A stretch of DNA of 64,000 nt from Olsenella sp. oral taxon 807 (GTDB lineage Bacteria > Actinomycetota > Coriobacteriia > Coriobacteriales > Atopobiaceae), in NCBI RefSeq assembly GCF_001189515.2, contig NZ_CP012069.2, forward strand, positions 1,860,001 to 1,924,000, given 5' to 3'. How positions within the stretch are numbered: position 1 is the stretch's first letter; the number at the start of each line of letters is the position of its first letter. A model generated the notes under the pieces. It was given only the letters and a program-made list of their open reading frames with translations. It was not told the DNA's origin and searched no databases. A program made the translations under genes and the position numbers. Below are positions 1-9,367 of this stretch, one piece after another.

Positions 1-451
<451 letters not shown>

Positions 452-473
452 TCAAAAACCCGTGCGCCTCCTC

Positions 474-1634
474 CTAAAGCCCGGCCTCCCCTATCGCCGC
501 CACGGCCTCACGAATCCTCTCGACATCCATGACCAGGGCAAAGCGCACGTAGCCCTCACCATGGGGTCCAAAGCTCACGCCTGGGGTCACGATGACGCCG
601 CTCTTCTCCATCAGCTCCATCGCGAAGGCAGCGGAGTCACGACGCCCATGCGGCAGCTTGGCCCACACAAAGAGCGTACCGTGGCAGTTGGGGCGCTGCC
701 AGCCCAAGGCCTCGAGTCCGTCGCAGAGGGCGTCCCTACGCTCTTGGTAGGCGAGCCTCTGGCGCTCAACGCCATCGAGGGAGCCCGTCAGGCAGGCGAT
801 GGCCACGTCCTGCTCGACGAAGAACTTGCCAAAGTCGACCTGGCCCCTGAGCTTGCGGGTGGCCGCCACGATATCGGGATGCCCCACGACGAAGGACAGG
901 CGCACGCCCGTCACGTCAAAGGACTTCGAGAGCGAGAGGAACTCCACGCCCACGTCGAGGGCGCCCGGGTAGTCAAGGAAGGAGCCGCCACGCGGGCCGT
1001 CGAAGACGACGTCTGAGTAGGCGTTGTCATGGATGACCACGATGTCATGGGCCTTGGCGAAGGCGATGATCTCGCTGTAGACCTTGGGAGTGCCCACCGA
1101 TCCCACCGGGTTCGCAGGCAGCGAGACGATCATGTACTTCGCGCGATCCGCGACGTCATCGGGGATGTCCGCCACGTGTGGGAGAAAGTAGTGATCTTCC
1201 GTAAGCGGATAGTAGTGGGGAGTTGCGCCCGCAAGCAGCGTGCTTGCCCTGAAGACCGGGTAGCAGGGATCGGGTATGAGCGCGACGTCGCCCGGGTCGG
1301 CGATGGCGGCACACACGTACTGCATGCCCTCCTGGGTGCCGGCGCAGCTCATGACCATGCCCGGCGTGATGCCCAAGACGCCGTAGCGACGCTGGTAGTA
1401 GTCGCAGACAGCCTGAAGGAGCTCGTCCTTGTCGTGCAGGGAGTACTTCCAGTTGGCGTCATCTGCCGCAGAGTCCACGAGCGCCCGCTTGATGTAGTCG
1501 GGCGTCGCGAAGTCGGGCGTGCCGACGGAGAGGTCAAACACCCGCCGCCCCTCGGACTCCAGCTCACGGCGCTTCTGATTGAAGTAGGCAAAGACCTCGT
1601 CGCCGAACAGGTCGAGTCTCTTCGAGAGCTGCAT
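474..1634 (-). CDS. PLP-dependent aminotransferase, class I/II fold
   Basis: A complete 386-aa fold-type I aminotransferase, the usual family length. Seen: Asn175 in PANPVG, Asp203 in IHDNAY (pairs with the pyridine nitrogen), and the Schiff-base Lys237 in SLSKSFDVTGVR with the phosphate-binding Arg after it. The N-terminal pattern (SVGTPDFATPDYIKRAL) resembles LL-diaminopimelate/alanine-type aminotransferases, which move an amino group from an amino acid to a 2-oxo acid; the exact substrate cannot be read from sequence. The frame stays open to 2096, but the ATG at 1634 has GAGGAGA eight bases upstream and matches the family start, so the longer form is rejected. It is monocistronic, with a dispersed hairpin repeat about 250 bp upstream. 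Confidence 0.9.
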   Translation of the reverse strand: MQLSKRLDLFGDEVFAYFNQKRRELESEGRRVFDLSVGTPDFATPDYIKRALVDSAADDANWKYSLHDKDELLQAVCDYYQRRYGVLGITPGMVMSCAGTQEGMQYVCAAIADPGDVALIPDPCYPVFRASTLLAGATPHYYPLTEDHYFLPHVADIPDDVADRAKYMIVSLPANPVGSVGTPKVYSEIIAFAKAHDIVVIHDNAYSDVVFDGPRGGSFLDYPGALDVGVEFLSLSKSFDVTGVRLSFVVGHPDIVAATRKLRGQVDFGKFFVEQDVAIACLTGSLDGVERQRLAYQERRDALCDGLEALGWQRPNCHGTLFVWAKLPHGRRDSAAFAMELMEKSGVIVTPGVSFGPHGEGYVRFALVMDVERIREAVAAIGEAGL

Positions 1635-1885
1635 GGTATCGTCTCCTCTCACAGGGCCGCAGGCGCTTGCGCGCCGGGCGCGGGTCGTGTCATCTTTCGT
1701 ATTCTGGATCATCCCCGGGCGACATTGTGCCACGCAAGTTTTTCTGACGTGTGACAAAGAGTGGTAAGACTGCGTTTTGCCATGGCATCCGGACAGATGC
1801 CCTGGGCGGGGCATAGGCTGTACGGGGGTCCGCAACGGCCCGGTGTGGGAACCCGCAACGGCCCCGCAGGGGGACCCGCAACGGC

Positions 1886-1968
1886 CCCTCAGCCTGGCGG
1901 GTACCGACTTTAATCCGCCAACTGGGCAAACGTCTCTGGGAAGGTACCCGCCAGATTGGCGGGCACTA
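1886..1968. repeat. Dispersed hairpin-core-hairpin repeat, copy 1
   Basis: Within the 590-bp gap upstream of the aminotransferase. Two short palindromes of the type CAGNCTGGCGGGTACC and GGTACCCGCCAGATTGGCGGG flank a core CCAACTGGGCAAACGT. The same layout recurs at 30.66, 34.98, 35.24, 58.18 and 63.75 kb. Upstream, 1845-1890 holds a short run of ACCCGCAACGGCCC repeats. I see no gene in 1635-2224. Confidence 0.8.
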
Positions 1969-2224
1969 AGCGCCGGGCAGTGGGCACTGCGGCAGGTCCT
2001 GGGGGGCACTGCGGCAGGTCCTGGGAGCGAGACGGTGGGTCTTGGAGGCGAGGGGCGGGACGACCAGCTGGGTACGCTCGTCTGGTGGACAGCCAACCAG
2101 CAAAGTCCTATGCTGGCGTGGAGGCCAGGCGATGCCTGCGATCACTCGCCCCACCCGCCCGAGTCGGCGCATCGCACGTATCAGAGAGACCCCGGAGAAG
2201 ACCCTGAGGCAAGGAGGGCGTGAC

Positions 2225-2419
2225 ATGGCAACTATAGACGTGGACGCGCTGCGAGACTACATGAGGGACTACCTGGGAACGGCCATGTCCAACGGGCTTC
2301 CCGCTGCGATGGCCGAGTTGCCAGAGATCGACGGCATGGGTCCTCGCGAGCTGTGCGAGAGGGCCAAGAGGATGGGAGTCGATCTGGGAAGGTTCGCGAC
2401 TCGGGAAGACGTGGGGTGA
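2225..2419 (+). CDS. Small hypothetical protein, 64 aa
   Basis: The ATG at 2225 is preceded by a strong AAGGAGG site at the right spacing, and the frame runs 64 codons to a TGA. The peptide (MATIDVDALRDYMRDYLGTA...) is mixed in charge and probably helical; no signal peptide or membrane segment is seen. It contains PEIDGMGPRELCERAKRMG, which could fold as two short helices. It lies alone on the plus strand between two minus-strand genes. I do not recognise a family. The ribosome site and coding-like composition make it a likely real gene of unknown function. Confidence 0.6.
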   Translation: MATIDVDALRDYMRDYLGTAMSNGLPAAMAELPEIDGMGPRELCERAKRMGVDLGRFATREDVG

Positions 2420-2504
2420 CTCAACACCTTGCAGCCTTGTGCCGCGAGGTGTTGCTCCGTTGACGTGGCCCACCGACCAGACCGGGCGCCGGTCGCAAGG
2501 CTCC

Positions 2505-3860
2505 TCATACGGTTGGTGCCCAACTACCCATCCCCTCGTTTGCCCCTCGCCTCATGGCCACGTCATCGGCCAGACATCCCACCGCGTAGAGCGGAATGCT
2601 CTCCACATCTCCCGTACCGAAGTTACGCGCAGAAACGCGCACCACACGGTCGGGCTCGTACTTGTCCCTATACACGCCGAGACTCCTGGAACGCACATTT
2701 TTGGTGGACTTGATCTCGATGGGCACGGCCTTGGCGGAGCCGTCTTCGACGACAAGATCAATCTCTGCCCTATTGCCGCTCGTCCAATAGCGCGGCTCGA
2801 TGCCTCGGGCAACCATCTGCTGCACCACATAGTTCTCTGTAAGCCCACCTGTGTCGAGCAGCGAACGCCCGCGCTCGTCGAAGAGTGCGCTAGCCGGTAT
2901 GCCTGACATCGTGGAAAGCAGGCCGACGTCGTTCGCGTAAATCTTGAAGGAACCTCTATCCTCATGAAGTCGCAGAGGCACCTGACCGGAAGACACTCGC
3001 ATACACTTGTCGATGAGCCCTGCCGAGAGAAGCCACGAAATGGCACCCTCGTACTCGCTCGACCTGCCCCCGCTGCGCACCTGCCTGTACTGAAACTTGT
3101 GATTCTCCTTAGCAAGCTGCCCGGGCACGCTGTTCCACACGTCGCGAGCACGTGCGACGTCAGTGGGGCTTGGCGCGTACTTGACCATATCCGCCAGGTA
3201 GAGATTGAGGATGTCACGATGCACCCGCACGGCATCGCGGACGTCACCAGTGCGCGCATAGGCTGCCACGGCCTCTGGCATGCCACCCACGAGAAGGTAG
3301 GTGCGGTAGAGACCCATCGCCTGATCGTGGAGCTGGTAGGCGCGTCTATCGAAGTATGCCTCGCGTATGCCCTCAAGCATGAGGGCATGCCCTGTCGCCC
3401 CCATAAACTCGTCGAAGGTCATGGGATGTAACACCATGGTGTTGACCCTGCCCACTGGCAAGGAGTAATACCTCTGGTTGACCGCGACGCCAAGCAGGCT
3501 ACCCGCCGCGATGATGGGATGCGAAAAGTTCGCCTCTTGGAAGTACTTGAGCGCAGTTAGCGCTCGATTGGATACCTGTGCCTCGTCGAAGACATAGAGC
3601 ATGTTTTCTGTATCGAGGGTGTGACCTGTGATCTGACTAAGGTTCGATATGACAGTGCAGGGATCGAGGTTGCCATCGAAGGCCCGTGTGAGCCTCGGAT
3701 CCTCTTCCAGGTTGAACAGGGCGTACTTCTCGTAGTTCTCCCTCGCAAATTGCTCGATGAGGTAGCTTTTACCAACCTGACGAGCACCAAAGAGGAGGAG
3801 CGGCTTACGCTGGGGGCTACTCTTCCAATCGAGGAGCCGTCGCATCTCGGCACGTTCCAT
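2505..3860 (-). CDS. AAA-family ATPase with DUF4143 C-terminal domain
   Basis: A 451-aa protein of the AAA_14/DUF4143 group. Walker A is GARQVGKS (residues 25-32), Walker B is YVFDEAQ near residue 88. The C-terminal third carries a nuclease-like pattern: SGNRAEIDLVVED followed by PIEIKST, i.e. the D...E-x-K arrangement seen in many DUF4143 proteins. The length is typical. Members are common in gut bacteria, often in several copies; their cellular role is not established. It appears monocistronic, and the start at 3860 has a TGGAG ribosome site. A broken paralogue with a stop codon in Walker A lies at 37.7-38.3 kb. Confidence 0.88.
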   Translation of the reverse strand: MERAEMRRLLDWKSSPQRKPLLLFGARQVGKSYLIEQFARENYEKYALFNLEEDPRLTRAFDGNLDPCTVISNLSQITGHTLDTENMLYVFDEAQVSNRALTALKYFQEANFSHPIIAAGSLLGVAVNQRYYSLPVGRVNTMVLHPMTFDEFMGATGHALMLEGIREAYFDRRAYQLHDQAMGLYRTYLLVGGMPEAVAAYARTGDVRDAVRVHRDILNLYLADMVKYAPSPTDVARARDVWNSVPGQLAKENHKFQYRQVRSGGRSSEYEGAISWLLSAGLIDKCMRVSSGQVPLRLHEDRGSFKIYANDVGLLSTMSGIPASALFDERGRSLLDTGGLTENYVVQQMVARGIEPRYWTSGNRAEIDLVVEDGSAKAVPIEIKSTKNVRSRSLGVYRDKYEPDRVVRVSARNFGTGDVESIPLYAVGCLADDVAMRRGANEGMGSWAPTV

Positions 3861-4002
3861 GTGCTACTCCAATCTATCGATAAATGGAGAGTATCACATT
3901 TTTACGCGCTTAAAAATGTCGTTTTCCACATGTAGGGAGTTGGGAAAACCATTCCGAGGGCACGGTTGTCGCTCAGGCACACAGACGTGCTTAAGCGTAC
4001 GC

Positions 4003-5256
4003 TCACTGCCCCACGTTGATGATCCCACGGCAGTAGGGATACTCGCTGCACCCCCAGAACTTCTTGCCCGCCCGCACACCCCTCTTGGCTGTGCGCAGCA
4101 CCATCGTGGAGCCGCATACAGGACAGCGCGGGGCATCGAGATCCGTGCCGTCACCAATCGCCTGGCTCTTTGCGCGGGCAGGCGTCGTGGAGACTTGGCT
4201 CGCCGCGCTGGCGGGAGCCGCAGGACCCTGGGTCGCAGCGGGCCACTGGGCCGACACGCCGGCGGGCATCGAGCCAGCGGCTGACTCGAACCTCGCAGCA
4301 TCAACGCCAACATCCTCCGCATCCGTGAGCTTAGCCACAAGGGCGTCCCAGCTCGAATCGCCATCAGGAAACGCGCTCACCTGATCGGTGCCCGAGGCGC
4401 CTGCGGGTCTGGCCTCCATAGACCCGACGCCCCCTTGGGCCTGTGATGGCGAATCTGGCCCACCGGCCGCCACGCCGATCCCGCCGACCAGCGAGCCTGC
4501 CCTACCAGCCGATGAGCTCTCTCCCTCAAAGTATCTGGCAGTATAGTCGGTCCTCACGGGCGTATCCATGGAGAGCCACCGCTCGGCCCTCTCCATCACG
4601 TCCTTGAAGGGGATCTTCCCATCTGCGGGCCCCCGCATCGAGTTGATCGACTCGATGGTGGCCACAAGCTGATCGCCACGCACCAACTGCTGCTTGACCT
4701 CCTTCTTGGCGTTGCGGTCATGCAGGATGGTCTTTGGGTTGGCAAGGACGACAAGCCCCCTATACAGGTCATCGAAGCGCGGAGAGAGAAGGGCGCTCAT
4801 GATCGTCCCTTTCGTGCTCAGGTTGATCCGCTTCATCAGGCCAAGGTGTCGTTGGTTCTGCGTGATGGGCGAGTAGATCCCCTCTCGTCTCCTTCCCCCA
4901 AAGGAGCGCACGAAGTCCCCGCGCGCGTTGACAGAGATGTCACCATAGAGGTTCTTGCACTCGAGCACAAAGTTGCGTCGTCTCGTAAGCACCAGAAAGT
5001 CAATCTGGGCGGTGAGCCCCTCGAATTCCAGGTGGAGATCATGAATCACCACAAAGGGCAGGTGGCTGTTTCTCAGCTCAAAGAGAATGCGATCCTCCCC
5101 GACGATGCCTGCCTTGAGGGCACGGATGTCGGAGTCAAGCCCCCTCCTCTGGCTGCGAGGTACTGTCTCGCGCAGTGACTCGAGCGTGGCAAGCTGCTCC
5201 TTCGCATCGCTACCCTCCTTGAGGATCACCGGTTCCTGCGCACGGAAGAACGCCAT
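4003..5256 (-). CDS. NERD-domain protein with C-terminal topoisomerase-type zinc finger
   Basis: About 417 aa. Residues ~40-150 form a NERD (nuclease-related) domain: GIVGEDRILFEL, then AQIDFLVLTRRRNFVLECKN, which holds the D...E-x-K set of the restriction-like fold. The middle is a low-complexity Ala/Gly/Ser/Pro linker. The C-terminus is a four-cysteine finger, CPVCGSTMVLR...FWGCSEYPYC, as in topoisomerase I. NERD proteins are thought to bind or cut DNA; no substrate is known for this type. The ATG at 5256 has AAGGGG seven bases upstream, a better start than the GTG two codons earlier. It lies beside the DUF4143 ATPase but is separated from it by 140 bp. Confidence 0.85.
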   Translation of the reverse strand: MAFFRAQEPVILKEGSDAKEQLATLESLRETVPRSQRRGLDSDIRALKAGIVGEDRILFELRNSHLPFVVIHDLHLEFEGLTAQIDFLVLTRRRNFVLECKNLYGDISVNARGDFVRSFGGRRREGIYSPITQNQRHLGLMKRINLSTKGTIMSALLSPRFDDLYRGLVVLANPKTILHDRNAKKEVKQQLVRGDQLVATIESINSMRGPADGKIPFKDVMERAERWLSMDTPVRTDYTARYFEGESSSAGRAGSLVGGIGVAAGGPDSPSQAQGGVGSMEARPAGASGTDQVSAFPDGDSSWDALVAKLTDAEDVGVDAARFESAAGSMPAGVSAQWPAATQGPAAPASAASQVSTTPARAKSQAIGDGTDLDAPRCPVCGSTMVLRTAKRGVRAGKKFWGCSEYPYCRGIINVGQ

Positions 5257-5424
5257 GGTCACACCCCTTAGACATCGACCTCACTCGTTTGGTCCATAAA
5301 GGGCGAGCTGTCCGGAGACCGCCCCCTGCCCACCCCCGTCTGCCCAAGGGACAGCAGGCCGGGCGAGGCCACCGCCCACCCGAGCCCTCGTGTCAGCCCG
5401 CATGCACTGGAGTTGCCTGATATA

Positions 5425-5793
5425 TTAGATATCCAGCACTTCCACTATTTCTCCATTTTCCTCTTTTAGCATGATCTTCTTGATAATCTCTTCACCTAAG
5501 TATTTTGTAAACCCTTTCAATTCTGTTGATACTTCAAATACTATATTATGCTTTATATCGTTTGAATCAAAGCCTGAGTCATATTTTGATTTGTCTGACC
5601 AGTAGTTCCAATTTACATCTGTTCGTTCATAGTATACATAGTTATGCTTTCTTGTAACAAACACTCTTTTGTTTGTTAATTTCTTACCGTCTTTTGATTT
5701 AGTTATTTCAGAATATAGCTTCATTCCTTCAAATATTTTGTAATCGCTGATGCTATCATTCGATATGTTTACCTTAATCTCTTCATATTTCAT
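5425..5793 (-). CDS. AT-rich orphan, 122 aa, ends in E-V-L-D-I (EXLDI-like)
   Basis: A 122-aa protein rich in Lys, Asn, Ile and Tyr, with far lower GC than both neighbours. It begins MKYEEIKVNISNDSISDYKI and has the middle segment KRVFVTRKHNYVYYERTDVN. The chain ends exactly in EVLDI, the C-terminal signature by which the EXLDI family of small proteins is defined; that assignment is from memory and tentative. No signal peptide or membrane segment is seen. Composition and isolation suggest recent transfer. Its function is unknown. Confidence 0.6.
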   Translation of the reverse strand: MKYEEIKVNISNDSISDYKIFEGMKLYSEITKSKDGKKLTNKRVFVTRKHNYVYYERTDVNWNYWSDKSKYDSGFDSNDIKHNIVFEVSTELKGFTKYLGEEIIKKIMLKEENGEIVEVLDI

Positions 5794-5949
5794 GAGATAC
5801 CTTCACCTTCATAACGCATAATTTCAAGGTGCCGTCCATGCGCCCCGGACAAAAACATCCAGCACAGGACGGCACCGCCTTCTTCGGGCACGCGGATGCC
5901 CCACGGCCCAACGACTCTGCAGGGGATCCATCATCCGGCGGGTCGTGAC

Positions 5950-5974
5950 CCCGGCGGGGCAGCACCCCGCCGGG
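5950..5974. terminator. Perfect 10-bp GC hairpin downstream of the zinc-ribbon gene
   Basis: CCCGGCGGGG, five-base loop, CCCCGCCGGG. It lies 28 bp beyond the stop of the minus-strand gene at 6002 and could end that transcript. No T-run follows, so its role as a terminator is inferred. Confidence 0.5.
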
Positions 5975-6001
5975 TGACGGTTATGGCCCCGCCGGGTGAC
6001 C

Positions 6002-7441
6002 TCAGAGGAGGCCGTCGAGGATGGACCCACCGCCGGTGCCATGCAGGTTCGTGTTATTGGCGCCCTCGATGCGCGAGTTGCGCAGGCCTTTCCTGTGCTC
6101 GATGAACTCGTCTGCGGCGAGCACGTTGGACAGGCTCCGCTGCGTCTCGTTCTCGTAGGTATGCCGTGCCCCGCTGTTTCGATACCGCATGTACATGATC
6201 GCAAAGAACACGACTCCGAGAAGGAGGAGCAGCCATCTTTCCTTCTTATCCCAACCAACCAGACTGCTGCCCAAGACCAGCGCCAGAATCAAGCCAAAGA
6301 ACTCGATGGCGATCGAAACGATCCAGAGCTTGGTCATGTCGATGGGGACGCTGCCCATCGTCTCTTTGGTCCGGGCATTCACTGCCACGTAGTGCAGCAG
6401 CTTCTTGTTTCCCTTGACCTGTAGGTAGCTGTACAGCCAAACGGGGAGGTACGCCGCCAGCCAAGACTCCCCCTTTATGTCGAAGGCCTCGCCTGACCAC
6501 GCGATCCCGCGATCGTACTTCGCGAGCGTCTCGTTTGCAGCGATCCTGGCAATGTCCTGTGCCTGGGTCGCGACCAAGGGACGCACGTTGTTGACGTCAA
6601 CGTCGCGCTTTTCCGAGGTATAGCCTCTCAGGTAGTTTGCGTTGTACCTCACGCAGTTCTTCGTGTCAAAGGGCATGATGGAGTTGATGATGTTGGTGGT
6701 CTTCTCGCTTGAGCTGACGTTAAGCTTGTCGACGCTCGCCTCCACGGTCAGGTCGTTGATGGCGATGTCAAAGTCACGCTCGACATGGTAGGCATCCGCA
6801 TCGTAGCGAGTCTCGCTGCTGTCTCCCCTCTTGACGCTGTAGCTCCTGATGAGCACCTCCCCCGTGCCAGAGAGGTGATCGTGTGCGTTTATGTCCACGA
6901 TCATGTAGGGGAAATACACGCCGCAGATGTTCTTGGTCGTGAACTCCCTGGTGAAGGTAGGATGTGCAAAGAACTTGCGCTTCCCGACAAAGCGCTCTAT
7001 CTCTGCCCGCGCGTCATCCTTGGACACGCCGAAGGGCAGGACGGCGTCAGGGACGGCCCCGTTGGGCACCTGATGGTTGATGGACAGCATGTTCCTGCAC
7101 CAGTGGCAGCGGGCCTGGTTGGCAGAGGCCGTGTCGATCACCACCTCTGCGCCGCAGCTCTCGCACTTGAGCGTGATGACGTCATCGGCATCTGCGGCCC
7201 TGTCCTGCGCGCCGGAGCCCATCCTGACCCCCTCGAGGGAGGAGACATCCTCCTCGGTCTCCAGCAGCTGGGGCTCGAACTCATGCCGGCAGAAGCTACA
7301 GCGTAGCTTGCCGGTCCTGCTGTTGGTTTGGATGTCTGTAGACCCGCACTTGGGACATTTTATCTGGCCGTCCTTGGCGTCGGTGTCGGTCTGGACCACC
7401 GTGACGTCCGCTCCGGTCCACTGGCCCTCTCCCCCACCCAT
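6002..7441 (-). CDS. Membrane protein with N-terminal zinc ribbons (YdjG-like)
   Basis: A 479-aa protein. Residues ~28-55 form one zinc ribbon (CPKCGSTDI...CSFC) and ~90-115 a second (CESCGAEV...CHWC). A long soluble region follows, then near residue 390 two membrane segments (LWIVSIAIEFFGLILALVLG and WLLLLLGVVFFAIMYM), and a soluble tail. This layout matches TFIIB-type zinc-ribbon membrane proteins such as Bacillus YdjG, which works with an SPFH protein (YdjI) and PspA at the membrane (established for Bacillus; applied here by analogy). The SPFH gene ends two bases upstream of this start, so the two are almost certainly one transcript. No PspA homologue is present. Confidence 0.75.
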   Translation of the reverse strand: MGGGEGQWTGADVTVVQTDTDAKDGQIKCPKCGSTDIQTNSRTGKLRCSFCRHEFEPQLLETEEDVSSLEGVRMGSGAQDRAADADDVITLKCESCGAEVVIDTASANQARCHWCRNMLSINHQVPNGAVPDAVLPFGVSKDDARAEIERFVGKRKFFAHPTFTREFTTKNICGVYFPYMIVDINAHDHLSGTGEVLIRSYSVKRGDSSETRYDADAYHVERDFDIAINDLTVEASVDKLNVSSSEKTTNIINSIMPFDTKNCVRYNANYLRGYTSEKRDVDVNNVRPLVATQAQDIARIAANETLAKYDRGIAWSGEAFDIKGESWLAAYLPVWLYSYLQVKGNKKLLHYVAVNARTKETMGSVPIDMTKLWIVSIAIEFFGLILALVLGSSLVGWDKKERWLLLLLGVVFFAIMYMRYRNSGARHTYENETQRSLSNVLAADEFIEHRKGLRNSRIEGANNTNLHGTGGGSILDGLL

Positions 7442-7443
7442 GG

Positions 7444-8811
7444 CTAGAACCCCAAAAGGTCATGCTTGAGCCTATCAAACTCCTCCTGCGTGACCACGCC
7501 GGCATCCAGGAGCTTCTTCATGTTCAGGAGCTTGGTGGTCGGATCCTCCGCACCCTGTCCCTGGGGGGCGGGCTGCTGCTGCGGCATCGCTCCCATCGTC
7601 TGCCCCTGGGGGGCGGGTTGCTGCTGCGGCTGAGGCTGCTGTTGCTGGCCATAGTTGGACTGGTAGGAGCCCTGCGTGTAGGGTTGCTGCTGCGGTGCCC
7701 CTCCCATCGTCTGTCCCTGCGCGTAGGGTTGTTGCTGCTGAGGCTGCTGGCCAAAGTTGGGCTGGTAGGAGCCCTGCGTGTAGGGTTGCTGCATGCCCTG
7801 CGACATGCCCCCAACCGCTCCCATGCCCATGCCCATGAAGGCAAGGCCGCTACCTCCGCCGGACTCGCCCGCCGCCTGGATACCACGTGCGGCAGACTGC
7901 TGGAAGAACGAGTTGCCCCTTGCTCCCGCCAGGGCGTCTGCCTTCTTGACGTCCTCCAGCAACGCCTTGGTACCCTCGTCGTACTCGATCGCCAGGATGG
8001 CAGTCTTGACTATTTCCAAGCCCCGCGAACTGCGCCATTGGTATGCGGACTCCACCGCTTCCGACATGGACGTCGCAAAGCCGATCTGGTCGCCCTGGAT
8101 GCGCGCCATGCGGTTGCCCTTGCTCGGGTCATTGGTGTAGTTGGAGAAGGCCGCAGACAGACTGCCGACAACCTCATTAAACAGCTGCTCGCCAGCGGGG
8201 TTGTCCATGTCGGCAAAGTCGAACTCGGGCGCTCCGGCGACCAGGTACGACACCGGGACGAAGTTCTTGATGAACAGGACGGGGTCAACGATACGCAGCG
8301 TATACGTGCCGCGCGTGACTGCCCCGACCTGAGTGCCAAGATAGGCGTCATCCCAGTATATCTCCGACTGGGTGCCAAACCTGTTGTTTGGTATCTCTCT
8401 GGTGTTCACATAGAAGAGGAGCTGCTGGCTCCCCGGGATGCCACCGAACTTGAATCGCTCCCACGACTGCTTGATCAGGGAATCCATGGGGCCGTCGCCC
8501 GAGAAGATGGACTTTGCGTTGGGGTCGTCACTGGTGTACTGGTATCCGCCCACCTCGGTGATAAGGCCCGTGATGGCGCCGTCCTGCATGGTGACGAGGA
8601 CCGTACCCTCTGGCACTATCACCTTGCTCCCGTTGGTGATGATGTTGGCGCTGCCCCTCGTGTTGGACCCGCGCCCGTTATTTGTTCCCATGGGGACCCC
8701 GGGAAAGACACCTGCCGTGGGAGACACATCCTGCCCAGGACCGTAGAAGTCTCTCCACTGGTCGCCCAACGTAGACCCCACAGCCCCCTTGAATGCTTGG
8801 ATGAAACCCAT
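7444..8811 (-). CDS. SPFH-domain protein with Gln-rich repeats and C-terminal SHOCT (YdjI-like)
   Basis: A 455-aa protein starting MGFIQAFKGAVGSTLGDQWR with GGAGGTG upstream of the ATG at 8811; the open frame beyond that start is rejected. Residues ~60-300 match the SPFH/virion-core-like fold of YdjI proteins (VPEGTVLVTMQDGAITGLI and so on). A low-complexity region follows with repeats of the type QQPYTQGSYQPNFGQQPQQQ. The last ~35 residues (DPTTKLLNMKKLLDAGVVTQ) form a SHOCT domain, a short oligomerisation module. Family knowledge: YdjI needs partner membrane proteins to reach the membrane. The zinc-ribbon partner is encoded immediately downstream. Confidence 0.82.
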   Translation of the reverse strand: MGFIQAFKGAVGSTLGDQWRDFYGPGQDVSPTAGVFPGVPMGTNNGRGSNTRGSANIITNGSKVIVPEGTVLVTMQDGAITGLITEVGGYQYTSDDPNAKSIFSGDGPMDSLIKQSWERFKFGGIPGSQQLLFYVNTREIPNNRFGTQSEIYWDDAYLGTQVGAVTRGTYTLRIVDPVLFIKNFVPVSYLVAGAPEFDFADMDNPAGEQLFNEVVGSLSAAFSNYTNDPSKGNRMARIQGDQIGFATSMSEAVESAYQWRSSRGLEIVKTAILAIEYDEGTKALLEDVKKADALAGARGNSFFQQSAARGIQAAGESGGGSGLAFMGMGMGAVGGMSQGMQQPYTQGSYQPNFGQQPQQQQPYAQGQTMGGAPQQQPYTQGSYQSNYGQQQQPQPQQQPAPQGQTMGAMPQQQPAPQGQGAEDPTTKLLNMKKLLDAGVVTQEEFDRLKHDLLGF

Positions 8812-9367
8812 AGGACACCTCCATTTGATTTGGATGTTTGACTTGAACGCCAAACACAACGATGTTCAGATTTTACCATAGGCCCCCCATAAGAAAACTG
8901 GATATGTGCTGGGCGTGAGGGGCGGAGACAGGGCTTGAGCATGGAGGGGTGTCGTCGTGGGCGTGCGGATCGAGAGCTGCTCCATGCCCCGAGAGTGGGG
9001 CATGAGCCCGCTTTCGTCCCCTCGCGGGGTTGAGCTGCATAAACCTGCTATACCTCTTTATACCTTAACGCAAATCGAGCTTAAAAGTTTCCGTGAGCGG
9101 TTGGGATGGGGACGACAAGTCGAATGCGATGGTTACGCTGGGCGCGAAGGGGTGCACCTTGAGAGCGTCGCACGTGCGCCGCGCGGGCCCAGGTCATCAC
9201 CAGAGCCCTGATACTGTTGCCGCATGACTCCGACAAGACACCGGGCTCCATCGGCGGGAAGACGGGGCTATCAGCCGGCGGCATGCGCCTGTGCGTGACG
9301 AGGCGCCTCAAGAGCATTCTGGTCCAAGATTCCCACCACAGTCCCTTGCGCACAGTCGGCGAAACGA
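8812..9367. other. Gap of about 550 bp, no gene seen
   Basis: High-GC sequence with no convincing ribosome site and frame. A segment at 9320-9345 (GGTCCAAGATTCCCACCACAG) resembles 35645-35665, but I cannot assign either. Base composition falls sharply at about 9365, where the RiPP-like locus begins. Confidence 0.5.

Noticed and set aside
474-2096. 540-aa form of the aminotransferase
   Set aside because: The extra 154 residues cross a hairpin repeat and lack family similarity; the ATG at 1634 has a good ribosome site.
3861-4003. NERD gene and DUF4143 ATPase as a two-gene defence unit
   Set aside because: They are separated by about 140 bp with no shared transcript signal, and both families are common as single genes.
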